Part shown: in pieces, positions 49,040 to 57,061 of the stretch | Position numbering within the stretch: the stretch's first letter is position 1 | How the letters are laid out: the number at the start of each line of letters is the position of its first letter | Notes under the pieces: generated by a model | What the model was told of the DNA's origin: nothing | Database searches by the model: none | The model's input: the letters and a program-made list of their open reading frames with translations, nothing else | Assembly (NCBI RefSeq): GCF_900167445.1 | Contig: NZ_FUZT01000014.1 | Coordinates: 1-64,000 of the forward strand | From: Maledivibacter halophilus | GTDB lineage: Bacteria; Bacillota; Clostridia; Peptostreptococcales; Caminicellaceae | Length of the DNA: 64,000 nucleotides | Direction: 5' to 3' | Program-made: the position numbers and the translations under genes

Positions 49040-49516
49040 TTATTTTAACTTTTTAAAAACTTTTACTTCCTCTATTGTATGTTGTATTAAATAGTAGAAC
49101 ATCAAAGCTGCCGATAATGGAACACTCATATAATATACAGTCATTGGAAGCTCAAGATACGGTGAACCTTGGGTAAGACCTGACTGAGCAAATTTGAACC
49201 CTAAATTAACTATTGCAACAAAAAATACTAAAAGAACAAGGTTTATAGCAATTCCAACCATATGTCTTATTTTTTTTGGAAGAGCATTAAAAATAACATC
49301 AACATTAAGATGTCCTTTTTCTCTCATTCCTAAGGCAGAACCTAAAAATACTACATAGACAAATGAAAGTCTTATAATATCTGTAGACCATGGTATAGGA
49401 AGTTTAAATAGAAATCTCGAAACAACTTGAAGAAAAGTCACAATAAAAACAGTTCCAACGGCAATTACTAGCCCAATATCAAGTATTTTATCAACCACCT
49501 TATTTATTTTAGACAA
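49040..49516 (-). CDS. dctQ: TRAP transporter small permease DctQ
   Basis: 158 aa, four helices, DctQ family: 'PIPWSTDIIRLSFVYVVFLGSALGMREKGHLNVDVIF' is the diagnostic central block. The start is TTG at 49514-49516 with GGAGGTG at 7 nt. It is separated from dctP by about 230 bp that contain a stem-loop and a fragment of a dispersed repeat. Confidence 0.93.
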   Translation of the reverse strand: MSKINKVVDKILDIGLVIAVGTVFIVTFLQVVSRFLFKLPIPWSTDIIRLSFVYVVFLGSALGMREKGHLNVDVIFNALPKKIRHMVGIAINLVLLVFFVAIVNLGFKFAQSGLTQGSPYLELPMTVYYMSVPLSAALMFYYLIQHTIEEVKVFKKLK

Positions 49517-49540
49517 GATGCTTCACCTCCATTACATTTT

Positions 49541-49569
49541 ACAGCACCACAATTTTGCTGTGGTGCTGT
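49541..49569 (-). terminator. Stem-loop between dctP and dctQ
   Basis: ACAGCACCACA and TGTGGTGCTGT form a perfect 11-bp stem with a 7-nt loop. On the minus strand AAAATGTAATGG follows, without a real T-run, so attenuation or mRNA protection is likelier than full termination. Confidence 0.6.
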
Positions 49570-49637
49570 ATATAGAAATCTAATTAGAACCATTAATTAG
49601 TAGAATCTGAATAAAAAGTCTAATTGTTCTTATATAG

Positions 49638-49676
49638 TTGAGGAAATTGCATAACTCTAATTTGGCAAAATTGCAT
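49638..49676. repeat. Partial family A repeat (one end only)
   Basis: TTGAGGAAATTGCATAACTC followed by TAATTTGGCAAAATTGCAT matches the right end of the 53282-53401 element read in reverse. The other end is absent, so it is a truncated copy inserted between dctQ and dctP. Confidence 0.75.
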
Positions 49677-49745
49677 TTAAAACAAAATATTTAATTTACT
49701 AGCACAACAGATTAAATTAATATTAGCTATATTACCTCTCTATTT

Positions 49746-50789
49746 TTATTGAACATTTCTAACAAGTTCTACTAGTTCAGGGTTTACAAGTTCTTTCACC
49801 TTATCTAAATTAGGTATATCTTTAGTCGCTTCCATAAATGGTTTTCTATCAGGCTCTGTTATAATCATGCCTTGTTCCTCTAAAAACTTGATATTTTCAT
49901 CATCCTGACCTGCTATAAGCGCTCGTTGATATTCTTTCATTTCATCTACTGCTTCTTGAACTAGCTTTTGATTTTCTTCTGATAAACTGTTAAAGAAATC
50001 AAGGTTCATTAAAACACTACCAGGAGCATATGTATGGGCATCAAGAGCCAAATATTTTTGAACCTCATAAAACTTCATTGATTTGATTGTGGCAAGTGGG
50101 TTTTCTTGACCATCTACAACTCCCTGTTGAAGGGCAGTATAGAGTTCATTAAATGGTATTGGAGTTGCAGTTCCCTTTAATGCATCGATTAAAGCAAACC
50201 AAATTGGCGCTTCCTGTACTCTTATTTTTAAGCCTTCTATATCATCAATAGAGTTTATTTCTGTTTTATTGTTTGTAAAGTGTCTAAATCCTAGCTCCAC
50301 AAATCCAAGATGTTTAAAATTAGCTTTTTCAAATTGGGGATTAAGTTCTTCTGAAATAATTCCATCTAATGCTTTATAAACATGATCTCTATCTGTAAAT
50401 AAATAAGGAATAGAGAAAATCTGAGTATCTTTAACCCATGCTGGAAGTGCTCCATCACTGGTTACAGTAGTCATCTGAATCGTTCCCATTCTTACACCTT
50501 CCGCCATTTCTCTTTCTCCACCAAGTTGAGCATTAGGGAAAAGTGTAACTTTTATTCTTCCATCGCTTTTTTCTTCTATTAGTTCTTTAAACTTATTTGC
50601 TGCTATTGTATATTGATGTTCATCTGGACCAACTGTTGCATATTTAATTTCAATAACATCATTATTGTCCTCATTAAGAGCCTGTGCATCTTGATTTGAA
50701 TCAGCATTATCAGTTGCTCCTCCTCCACATGCAGTGGCAAATAACATAATCGCTACCAATAAAAGTGCCAATAAATTGAATTTTTTCAT
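49746..50789 (-). CDS. dctP: TRAP transporter substrate-binding lipoprotein DctP
   Basis: 347 aa. Lipoprotein signal peptide with Cys21 (LFATACGGG), then a DctP-type periplasmic-binding fold. 'ADGRIKV'-like start of the domain reads 'KSDGRIKVTLFPNAQLGGEREMAEGVRMGTIQM' region; 'GLKIRVQEAPIWFALIDALKGTATPIPFNELYTALQQGVVDGQENP' contains the Arg that binds the ligand carboxylate and the 'G-x-VDGQENP' motif. It should deliver a carboxylic acid to DctQM. Gene order DUF2848-dctP-dctQ-dctM is consistent with one operon. Confidence 0.93.
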   Translation of the reverse strand: MKKFNLLALLLVAIMLFATACGGGATDNADSNQDAQALNEDNNDVIEIKYATVGPDEHQYTIAANKFKELIEEKSDGRIKVTLFPNAQLGGEREMAEGVRMGTIQMTTVTSDGALPAWVKDTQIFSIPYLFTDRDHVYKALDGIISEELNPQFEKANFKHLGFVELGFRHFTNNKTEINSIDDIEGLKIRVQEAPIWFALIDALKGTATPIPFNELYTALQQGVVDGQENPLATIKSMKFYEVQKYLALDAHTYAPGSVLMNLDFFNSLSEENQKLVQEAVDEMKEYQRALIAGQDDENIKFLEEQGMIITEPDRKPFMEATKDIPNLDKVKELVNPELVELVRNVQ

Positions 50790-50807
50790 CTTTCTGTCCC
50801 CCTCTTT

Positions 50808-51488
50808 TTATTTTAAAACTTCAACAACGTATTCATGACTAATTTTTCTTCCTAAATGCTTATCTTCTAGTTCACATCTAAAGTTGGTTCCATAAACAAA
50901 TCCATTGAGTACAGGCACTGTTCCTGAAAACATGATTATATTATTTAGATTTGGATATGCCTTTTTAACTTCTGTAATTATATCCTCTACTTTTAAAATT
51001 TCACTTATCTTTCCATCTTGATATAATTTTTCTTCATTATCATCTAATTTTTGCCAAGACCTAAGTATCAAATCATCCCAATGGTCTTTAATTTCATCAT
51101 AAAGCCAAATTTCTTTAGCTATAGGCTTTAGACAAATCTGTTTTGATTTAGGTATACTTACTGCTTCTAGTCCCCTATCTGTATGATCACTTCCAAGACC
51201 TATATAAATCTTATTGTCTTGAATTAATATTACAAACTCTACTTCTCCACTAGTTTCTCCTCCCAAAACTTGAATATAGCCCTCTTGAGTTACAAGCTCA
51301 TCTGCACAAGGGTAAAGTGTTGGAATACTCTCTGGTGGAGCAACTCCTATTTCTTCTAATTCATGGATATGTTCCATCACCTTTTTCTGATCTCTACCTG
51401 CAAATCCAATGGCTAGAACTTTATTAAATTTAAATTCCAAATTTTCATTTCCTGATTTAGTGACTAAATTAAAGTTTAATGTTTTCAT
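50808..51488 (-). CDS. DUF2848 family protein
   Basis: 226 aa, soluble, full length for DUF2848. Conserved blocks: 'GFAGRDQKKVMEHIHELEEIGVAPPESIPTLYPC' region, 'VLGGETSGEVEFVIL', 'GLGSDHTDRGLEAVSIPKSKQICLKPIAKEIW' region and 'HWDDLILRSW'. The arrangement recalls the fumarylacetoacetase-like fold; the biochemical function is not established to my knowledge. Lying 18 bp before dctP in a unit with a nitrilase-family hydrolase and GntR regulator, it likely acts on the imported compound or on the hydrolase product. Confidence 0.85.
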   Translation of the reverse strand: MKTLNFNLVTKSGNENLEFKFNKVLAIGFAGRDQKKVMEHIHELEEIGVAPPESIPTLYPCADELVTQEGYIQVLGGETSGEVEFVILIQDNKIYIGLGSDHTDRGLEAVSIPKSKQICLKPIAKEIWLYDEIKDHWDDLILRSWQKLDDNEEKLYQDGKISEILKVEDIITEVKKAYPNLNNIIMFSGTVPVLNGFVYGTNFRCELEDKHLGRKISHEYVVEVLK

Positions 51489-51623
51489 ATTTACCCCCTT
51501 GTATGATATTGGTCATATATATTGAGACATGAAGCAACTTAATATGTTAATTTATGTATCTTAAAAAATTTAAAATAATAAATGTCTTTAGTATATAGAT
51601 AAATTAAATTCTTACACTATTTA

Positions 51624-52415
51624 CTACAGCTGATATAAATGTGGCTTCCTATCTTTAAAAACATTTATCCTATTTCTAATATCTTTAACTATCTCAAAAT
51701 CTACTACAGAAGTTACTATTTTTTCTTCTTCCTCTGCATTGACTAAAATATTCCCCCATGGATCAATTATCATTGAATTTCCACACATTTCAAGCTTTCC
51801 ATTTGTTCCTAATGCGTTTACGGCTGCAACAAACATTTGATTCTCTATTGCCCTTGCAACTGATAATGTTTTCCAATGATTAAGTCTGGGATGAGGCCAC
51901 TGAGCAGGTAAAAATAGAATATCTATTCCCTTTAATGCCAATGATCTAATTAGTTCTAGGAATCTTAAATCATAACATATTACTATACCAGCCTTTACTC
52001 CATCAATCTCAAATACGCAAAGGTTTTCCCCACCTTTAAAATATTCATTCTCCCCCGAAGGTGAGAATCCATGAATTTTATCATATTCTGCAACTAAAGT
52101 TCCTTCCCTGTTAAATATATAGGATGTGTTATAAACCTGATCCCCTCTTTTAACGGCAACAGAACCACCTATAATATTCACATTATGTTTTTTTGATAAT
52201 TTACTTAAAAACTTTTTTGTGGTATTACCATTTTCATCTGCTAATTTCTCTAATTCTTCTTTAGGAAAAAAACCTGTATTCCATGTTTCTGGAAGACAAA
52301 TAAAATCTGGTTTGTCCTTCATAGCTTCTTCTATAAATCCTTCTGCCTTTCTAAAGTTTGCTGAAGGATTTTCAAAGCTAACATCCATTTGAATTAAAGA
52401 TATTCGTTTTTCCAT
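51624..52415 (-). CDS. Carbon-nitrogen hydrolase (nitrilase superfamily, Nit2/omega-amidase-like)
   Basis: 263 aa, full length. The catalytic triad is visible: Glu in 'CLPETWNTGFF', Lys in 'YDKIHGFSP' and Cys in 'VICYDLRF'. 'QWPHPRLNHWKTLSVARAIENQMFVAAVN' and 'GNSMIIDPWGN' place it in the omega-amidase/Nit-type branch, which hydrolyses the terminal amide of 2-oxoglutaramate, 2-oxosuccinamate or similar. With the TRAP importer and DUF2848 gene it would degrade an imported amide-bearing acid; the substrate is inferred, not seen. About 135 bp separate it from the DUF2848 gene. Confidence 0.88.
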   Translation of the reverse strand: MEKRISLIQMDVSFENPSANFRKAEGFIEEAMKDKPDFICLPETWNTGFFPKEELEKLADENGNTTKKFLSKLSKKHNVNIIGGSVAVKRGDQVYNTSYIFNREGTLVAEYDKIHGFSPSGENEYFKGGENLCVFEIDGVKAGIVICYDLRFLELIRSLALKGIDILFLPAQWPHPRLNHWKTLSVARAIENQMFVAAVNALGTNGKLEMCGNSMIIDPWGNILVNAEEEEKIVTSVVDFEIVKDIRNRINVFKDRKPHLYQL

Positions 52416-52475
52416 TTTCCCACTCCTTTCATAATAAAATTATATATTAATGAGAATTTTTACATCCTCATTAAA

Positions 52476-53141
52476 TTAACTCTCCTTGTTTTCTATATAT
52501 CTATTGTATATATTATCCCTAGTCTTAGTTATATGATATTTCATAGCTTCTACAGCTTTTGCCTCATCTTTCATACTCAATGCATCAATAATAGCAATAT
52601 GCTCATCTAAAGTCTCCATAAATCTCTTTTTATCCTGAACTGCTTGTACTCCAAGTCGCCTTATAATATCACCAAGCTCATTTAGCATATCTATTAATAT
52701 GGTATTTTCACTGTGATTTGCAATAAAAGTATGAAACTCTCTATCCACTTCTATAAATTCCTCGGCTTTATATTTTTCTTTTAACTTTTCTTGCTTTCTA
52801 AAAATATCCTTTAACTTTTCTATATCTTCCTCTGAAATTTTATTAACTATTAATTCTATTGCTAAACATTCAAGGGCTAATCTCACTTGAAAAACTTCTA
52901 TAATATCTTTTTCAGTTAATTCATATACATAAGCCCCTCTATAAGGCTCTATAATAACCCATTTTTCATTTGCAAGTTGTTGTATAGCTTCGCGAACAGG
53001 AGTTCTGCTTATTCCAAGTTTTTCTGCTAGTTTTCTCTCGTTTAATATTTCTCCTGCCTTTATTCTTTGTGAAATTATTGCTGTTTTAAGTTCTCTATAT
53101 ACTTTTTCTTTATATGAAACTGCCTTTTCAATTTTTTGCAT
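52476..53141 (-). CDS. GntR family regulator (FadR/FCD subfamily)
   Basis: 221 aa. N-terminal winged helix ('ERKLAEKLGISRTPVREAIQQLANEKWVIIEPYRGAYVYEL' region) and C-terminal all-helical FCD domain with the metal/ligand residues in 'EVDREFHTFIANHS' and 'TLDEHIAIIDAL', 'AMKYHITKTRDNI'. Such regulators usually bind organic acids and repress a catabolic operon. It leads the nitrilase/DUF2848/TRAP set. A TGGTATACCA palindrome lies 56 bp upstream of its start. Confidence 0.92.
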   Translation of the reverse strand: MQKIEKAVSYKEKVYRELKTAIISQRIKAGEILNERKLAEKLGISRTPVREAIQQLANEKWVIIEPYRGAYVYELTEKDIIEVFQVRLALECLAIELIVNKISEEDIEKLKDIFRKQEKLKEKYKAEEFIEVDREFHTFIANHSENTILIDMLNELGDIIRRLGVQAVQDKKRFMETLDEHIAIIDALSMKDEAKAVEAMKYHITKTRDNIYNRYIENKES

Positions 53142-53196
53142 ATATATTTACCTCCAAAATAATATACTTTAGCATTGATATTCAATATACGGTATG

Positions 53197-53206
53197 TGGT
53201 ATACCA
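53197..53206. promoter_or_regulatory. Candidate GntR/FadR-type operator
   Basis: TGGTATACCA is a perfect 10-bp palindrome in the form bound by FadR-subfamily GntR regulators (TNGT-N3-ACNA-like half sites). It is preceded by a near repeat (CGGTAT) and lies between the GntR gene and a repeat element, so autoregulation is likely. Confidence 0.55.
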
Positions 53207-53281
53207 GTTTAAATTCATTATATAACATTTTTTTCAAATTTTCTACAATTTTTTTGAATTTTTTTAATTGGAACAATTAAA

Positions 53282-53401
53282 TGAGGAAATTGCATAATTC
53301 CCTTCCTCAAAAATTATCTACTCCATATAATTTTAAAATCTCCAAAGCTATACCATATATATTATGCAATTATGCCAATTTAGAGTTATGCAATTTCCTC
53401 A
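53282..53401. repeat. Dispersed inverted-repeat element, family A, intact copy
   Basis: A 120-bp unit with perfect 16-bp terminal inverted repeats TGAGGAAATTGCATAA (53282-53297) and TTATGCAATTTCCTCA (53386-53401). It encodes nothing. It is the best-preserved member; relatives are at 46419-46540 (inverted), 49638-49676 (partial) and 7264-7421 (diverged), with a single-end match at 62213-62230. Confidence 0.88.
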
Positions 53402-53430
53402 AATAGGAGAGAATATTTCTATAAAAAATA

Positions 53431-53454
53431 GGCAACAATTTTAAAATTGCTGCC
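53431..53454 (-). terminator. Terminator of the PrcB lipoprotein gene
   Basis: GGCAACAATTTTAAAATTGCTGCC is an almost perfect palindrome (one A-C mismatch); on the minus strand CCTATTTTTTAT follows. It is 48 nt after the gene's stop. Confidence 0.75.
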
Positions 53455-53502
53455 CATTATAGATATTCCAGTAAAATAGTTAATTTATACAATTATCTCT
53501 AT

Positions 53503-54042
53503 TTACTCTTCATTTTCAGCATTAATATCTTCAAAAATTTCTCCACTGTTATTTACTACTTCTATATTCTTCGTCTTGTCTTTTAACCTAATAACTTTTG
53601 TGGGATATGTTAACATTTCAGCTGCCATTGCATCCTTTGGTGGCTCTGTTTCCTTTACTGTTATTATAATCTTGTCGTCCTTTTTTACTACGTTTTCTAT
53701 TTCCAGTTCGTATCCTGCAGAAGGTTTTTCACCTAAGCCTACATATACTATTAAACTATCTTCCTCTTCTTTCATAATTCCAAAACCTTTATGCATTTGA
53801 ACATGGGTTAATGCAGTTTGTAAATCTTCCTTAAGAAGATAATCAGCTGTTAATATCTCATAAGTAATACCTTCACCCTGCATGGTTTCGACTTCTACAC
53901 CAAGCTTTGTATCATCTTCTGATTTTTCAGACTGTGATTGATTACTATCAGGATTATCGGATTCAATATTTTCTGCAGCACAACCACCCCCTACTATCAG
54001 CATATTTAAGGCTAATATTCCAGCTACTAATTGTCTTTTCAT
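53503..54042 (-). CDS. Lipoprotein with PrcB C-terminal-like domain
   Basis: 179 aa. Lipoprotein signal peptide with lipobox at Cys21 (IVGGGC), a Ser/Asp/Gln-rich linker to about residue 45, then a domain with 'VYVGLGEKPSAGYELEIENVVKKDDKIIITVKETEPP', as in the PrcB C-terminal domain family (G-x-K-P-T-G-G-Y...E-x-x-P). PrcB-type domains occur in protease complex or inhibitor-like surface proteins; a specific function cannot be assigned. The last 24 codons are also found as a broken copy at 47650-47721. It stands alone with its own terminator. Confidence 0.78.
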   Translation of the reverse strand: MKRQLVAGILALNMLIVGGGCAAENIESDNPDSNQSQSEKSEDDTKLGVEVETMQGEGITYEILTADYLLKEDLQTALTHVQMHKGFGIMKEEEDSLIVYVGLGEKPSAGYELEIENVVKKDDKIIITVKETEPPKDAMAAEMLTYPTKVIRLKDKTKNIEVVNNSGEIFEDINAENEE

Positions 54043-54364
54043 ATTTTTTCCCTCCTCTTTTCATTTTCATATAGGGATTTAAGTAAAAACTTTAATTTAT
54101 TCATATTCAAAACTCTTAGAAATCTTAAGTATTTGTACATGTATAAATTAGGTTTTACTATGTAAACCCCATATAGATTTACCATTTTCAAATCTATATA
54201 TATTTAGACGGGAAAAAAATATATTTGTTCCTATATTCAATTTAGGTAATATCATAATTATCTCTTCTAAAAACTACCTACTATATCTATCTCTAAAATC
54301 TCCAGTATATGAATTAGCACAATGAGTAAATTATGTAATTATTTCCATTAATAAAGTATTGTCT
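54043..54364. other. Intergenic region with repeats, upstream of the lipoprotein gene
   Basis: 320 bp without a gene. It contains a family B palindrome (54082-54161), a second small palindrome (ATATAGATTT / AAATCTATAT near 54171-54201) and at about 54238-54350 a stretch that loosely resembles the interior and ends of the family A element (CTACCTACTATAT, CTAAAATCTCCAG). Confidence 0.5.
54082..54161. repeat. Dispersed palindromic element, family B copy 2
   Basis: The left arm AGTAAAAACTTTAATTTAT (54082-54100) and right arm GTATAAATTAGGTTTTACTA (54141-54160) are imperfect inverted copies. They align with 2261-2340 and 62267-62346, and the centre (CTTAGAAATCTTAAGTATTT) is related to that of the other two. 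Confidence 0.7.
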
Positions 54365-55177
54365 TTAGGTTTCATCTATAAAGCAAAAACTATTCAATAT
54401 ATGTGAAACCCCATCATCATTATTATCAAGCTCAGAAACATTTTTCCACTCATCCAATAAAGAGTCATCGGAATTTTTCATTGCTATTCCTAGACCTGCC
54501 CACTTTAGCATTTCCAAATCATTTAAACTATTTCCTATAGCCAGGGTTTCGTCTCTATTTATACTAAGTTTATTGGAAAGACGCTCAAGGGAACTTGCCT
54601 TTGATACTCCTTTAGCCATAAATTCCAATGAAGTTGGAGTAGACATTGTATAAGATATTGGAAGTTTAAGTTCTTTTTCAATCTTATCCTTAACTACATT
54701 TATCTTATCAATAGAATCTTTAAATACAACTAAATAGGGAGCTTCTCCTATTTTTTCACTAAGATTTCCAATACACCTATAATTTATCCTATGCCTTTTA
54801 GAAAATGTTTTTGCCTCATCACATTCATTTTCTACAAAAAGAACATCATCAATATAGACCTTGGTATATATATCATATTTTTCTCCTAACTTTAAAAGAT
54901 TCTTTGCATGTTTGACCTCTATCTTCTTTGAATATAAAATATCTTTGCTAATTGTTTCTTTTATTAAGGCCCCATTATAAGTAATAATAGGTAAATCTAA
55001 TTCTAGCTGCTTTGCATAATAATTGGCTGACCTAAAGGTTCTTCCAGTTGCTAATACTACTAACTTACCCATATTTATTAGCTTCTTAATGGTATCTCTA
55101 TTTCTCTTGGATATTTCTAAATCGTCATTCAAAAGAGTTCCATCCATGTCTATTGCTATAAGCTTAAAGTTCTTCAT
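54365..55177 (-). CDS. Cof-type HAD-IIB phosphatase
   Basis: 270 aa. HAD motif I 'DMDGTLL' with the nucleophile Asp near residue 10, motif II 'VLATGRT', motif III Lys in 'KGVSKASSLERL', and motif IV 'AIGNSLNDLEML'. The Cof-type cap lies between motifs II and III. Such enzymes dephosphorylate sugar phosphates or nucleotide-derived cofactors, usually with broad specificity. One deviation is GNS-L-ND where most relatives have G-D-x-x-N-D; the first acidic residue is thus Asn. The gene is monocistronic. Confidence 0.9.
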   Translation of the reverse strand: MKNFKLIAIDMDGTLLNDDLEISKRNRDTIKKLINMGKLVVLATGRTFRSANYYAKQLELDLPIITYNGALIKETISKDILYSKKIEVKHAKNLLKLGEKYDIYTKVYIDDVLFVENECDEAKTFSKRHRINYRCIGNLSEKIGEAPYLVVFKDSIDKINVVKDKIEKELKLPISYTMSTPTSLEFMAKGVSKASSLERLSNKLSINRDETLAIGNSLNDLEMLKWAGLGIAMKNSDDSLLDEWKNVSELDNNDDGVSHILNSFCFIDET

Positions 55178-55241
55178 GCTTTCCCTCCTAGCAAAGTTTA
55201 TATGTATCTTATAGAAAACTATATAAGTTCTATACCCATCA

Positions 55242-55282
55242 TTAAAAAGACATAGACCTATAGTAGATCCATGTCTTTTTAA
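55242..55282 (-). terminator. Terminator of the NhaC-type gene
   Basis: TTAAAAAGACAT and ATGTCTTTTTAA with inner AGACCTATAGTAGATCC partial pairing form a long stem. It lies about 50 nt after the antiporter stop and also flanks the start side of the HAD gene. Confidence 0.75.
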
Positions 55283-55332
55283 TTATATCATTTATTTAGA
55301 TATATACATCATATTTGTCGATTTTTATAACA

Positions 55333-56784
55333 TTATTCTACAGCCTTTTCCTCAAAATCTTCTATTGTACGTCCCTTCATATTGTCATTTCTACCAATTC
55401 CAAGAATAATACTTCCAATCATTACTGCAAGCATTGCAAAGGCGTAGAATACAAAGGGTGTAACTTCTATAGCCGTTAAGGGATGAACACCATCCTTTGT
55501 AAATCCAATTGTATAAATAATTGCAGGAGTCCAGGGTAAAGAATATACCAATGTACATGAAGTGGCATCCAATAGGTTTGCTGTTCTGTATGGACTTATT
55601 CCATGCTTTCGGGATAAAGGTTTTGCAAATGAACTTCCTACCGCAAGGATTGCAGGGGCATTTAATCCCATCAATGCAGATAGTGAAATAATCATACCAG
55701 CAATAGTAAACTCTGAACCTCTTGGAGTTTTTGCAATTTTTCCAAGGGATTTTAGAAGCTTAACATCTCCATGTCCTTCACGCATAATTGCAATAGAGCC
55801 AAATAATAAAATAGCAAGCAATATAACTTGAATCATACTGTTAATACCTGTATATATAACTCCATCAACTGTTCTATCCAGCCCAGAGCCAACAACTCTA
55901 AATAATGCCTTCTTTGTAACTTCAGCCCCTGGATCGATTTGAACAAAATCCATAATTCCAGTAGCTACTGCTGTAAATCCTGCTAAAACAATTCCAACTG
56001 TCGTAGCTATTATTATGTCTCCTGTTTTGATTGCAACATAAATTGTAATTGCAACTGGAATTAACATTAATAATGCTATTGAATTATACTCAATAGCTTC
56101 AACTGGAGCAGCTGAACCGCTTGAGGTCATTCCAAAAATAATAATTCCAACTAAAGTAATAGCTCCAGCCGTTAATGCATATTTAAGTCTTGAACGAACA
56201 ACTCCTGGTACATCTACCCCTTGAGAAGTAGCAGAACATATTGTTGTATCGGAAACCGGTGCAAGGTTATCACCAAAAGCTCCACCTGATACAATTGCTC
56301 CTGCAAGTAATGCAGGGTGAGCTCCTAAAGCTATACCCGCTGGATAAAGAACACCCATACCTGCTGCAATAGTACCAAAACCTGTACCAGAAGCTGTCGC
56401 AAATAAAGCCGATGCTAAGAATGAAATAATAACAAAAAATGTTCCACTCATTCCAAGGTTTGCAGCTAATCCTGCGATACCTGCAGCTAATCCAGATTCT
56501 CTTAAAATTCTTGAAAACACACCTGCAAACAGCCAGCATACTACTGGGATAATTGCCTCTTTACTTGCCATTCCCTTTATGATTGTTTCACTGTAGAGTT
56601 TTTTGTCCTTTGCAAAGAAGAATGCAACTATTAATGCCATAAATGCTGGAATCCATAATGCACCATTGGAAATTGACCCAAAGACAAATGTTGTTAAAAT
56701 TATAAGTACTAAAAAAACGATAAAAGGTACAAAGGACATCCATTCCCCACCATAAAACTCAAGTTTTTTACTACCCTTTAACAT
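55333..56784 (-). CDS. Na+/H+ antiporter NhaC family protein
   Basis: 483 aa with about 11 to 12 helices. NhaC family features are 'GAIVSGGAFGDNLAPVSDTTICSAT', 'GMGVLYPAGIALGAHPALL' and 'NLLDATSCTLVYSLPWTPAIIYTIG'. Members exchange Na+ for H+ or, in some clades, exchange organic or amino acids (for example malate/lactate or arginine/ornithine-like). Its promoter is a near-consensus -24/-12 site (56833-56850), and the preceding genes are ortAB with a sigma-54 activator. A transport role in ornithine or 2-amino-4-oxopentanoate metabolism, or in sodium cycling that supports it, is therefore likely. AAAGGAGGA precedes the ATG. Confidence 0.85.
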   Translation of the reverse strand: MLKGSKKLEFYGGEWMSFVPFIVFLVLIILTTFVFGSISNGALWIPAFMALIVAFFFAKDKKLYSETIIKGMASKEAIIPVVCWLFAGVFSRILRESGLAAGIAGLAANLGMSGTFFVIISFLASALFATASGTGFGTIAAGMGVLYPAGIALGAHPALLAGAIVSGGAFGDNLAPVSDTTICSATSQGVDVPGVVRSRLKYALTAGAITLVGIIIFGMTSSGSAAPVEAIEYNSIALLMLIPVAITIYVAIKTGDIIIATTVGIVLAGFTAVATGIMDFVQIDPGAEVTKKALFRVVGSGLDRTVDGVIYTGINSMIQVILLAILLFGSIAIMREGHGDVKLLKSLGKIAKTPRGSEFTIAGMIISLSALMGLNAPAILAVGSSFAKPLSRKHGISPYRTANLLDATSCTLVYSLPWTPAIIYTIGFTKDGVHPLTAIEVTPFVFYAFAMLAVMIGSIILGIGRNDNMKGRTIEDFEEKAVE

Positions 56785-56832
56785 AGAACTCCTCCTTTAT
56801 AATTTTTTATATAATTTCCTTATTTAATATTA

Positions 56833-56850
56833 TTGCAATAGTCATGCCAA
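56833..56850 (-). promoter_or_regulatory. Sigma-54 (-24/-12) promoter of the NhaC-type gene
   Basis: On the minus strand TTGGCATGACTATTGCAATA has GG (56848-56847) and GC (56836-56835) with exactly 10 nt between; the -24 box TTGGCA and the -12 box TTGCA are nearly ideal. It lies about 50 bp before the antiporter start and after the ortB terminator. Confidence 0.88.
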
Positions 56851-56918
56851 AATTTTTTAGAAAATTTTTTAGAAAAGTGCTGTCATTACTCCTTTTCCTT
56901 CAATATTTTTACCTAATT

Positions 56919-56965
56919 CGAAAAAAATTGCTATGCAGTTTATTTCCACATAGCAATTTTTTTCG
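56919..56965 (-). terminator. Terminator of the ortAB unit
   Basis: CGAAAAAAATTGCTATG and CATAGCAATTTTTTTCG form a perfect 17-bp stem with a 13-nt loop, about 95 nt after the ortB stop. It separates ortAB transcription from the sigma-54 promoter of the antiporter gene. Confidence 0.88.
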
Positions 56966-57061
56966 TAGTAATATTTTACTTTAGATAATTCCATAACTGG
57001 AATTCAGGATAATTACATAATATATAAATTAATTCTTACAAGAAATAATTATGCTATTTTC

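Larger units (their letters stand above)
53142..53502. other. Intergenic region with operator, repeat and terminator
   Basis: 360 bp without a gene. From right to left it holds the terminator of the PrcB lipoprotein gene (53431-53454), a complete family A repeat (53282-53401) and the promoter/operator region of the GntR gene (53142-53215). Confidence 0.6.
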
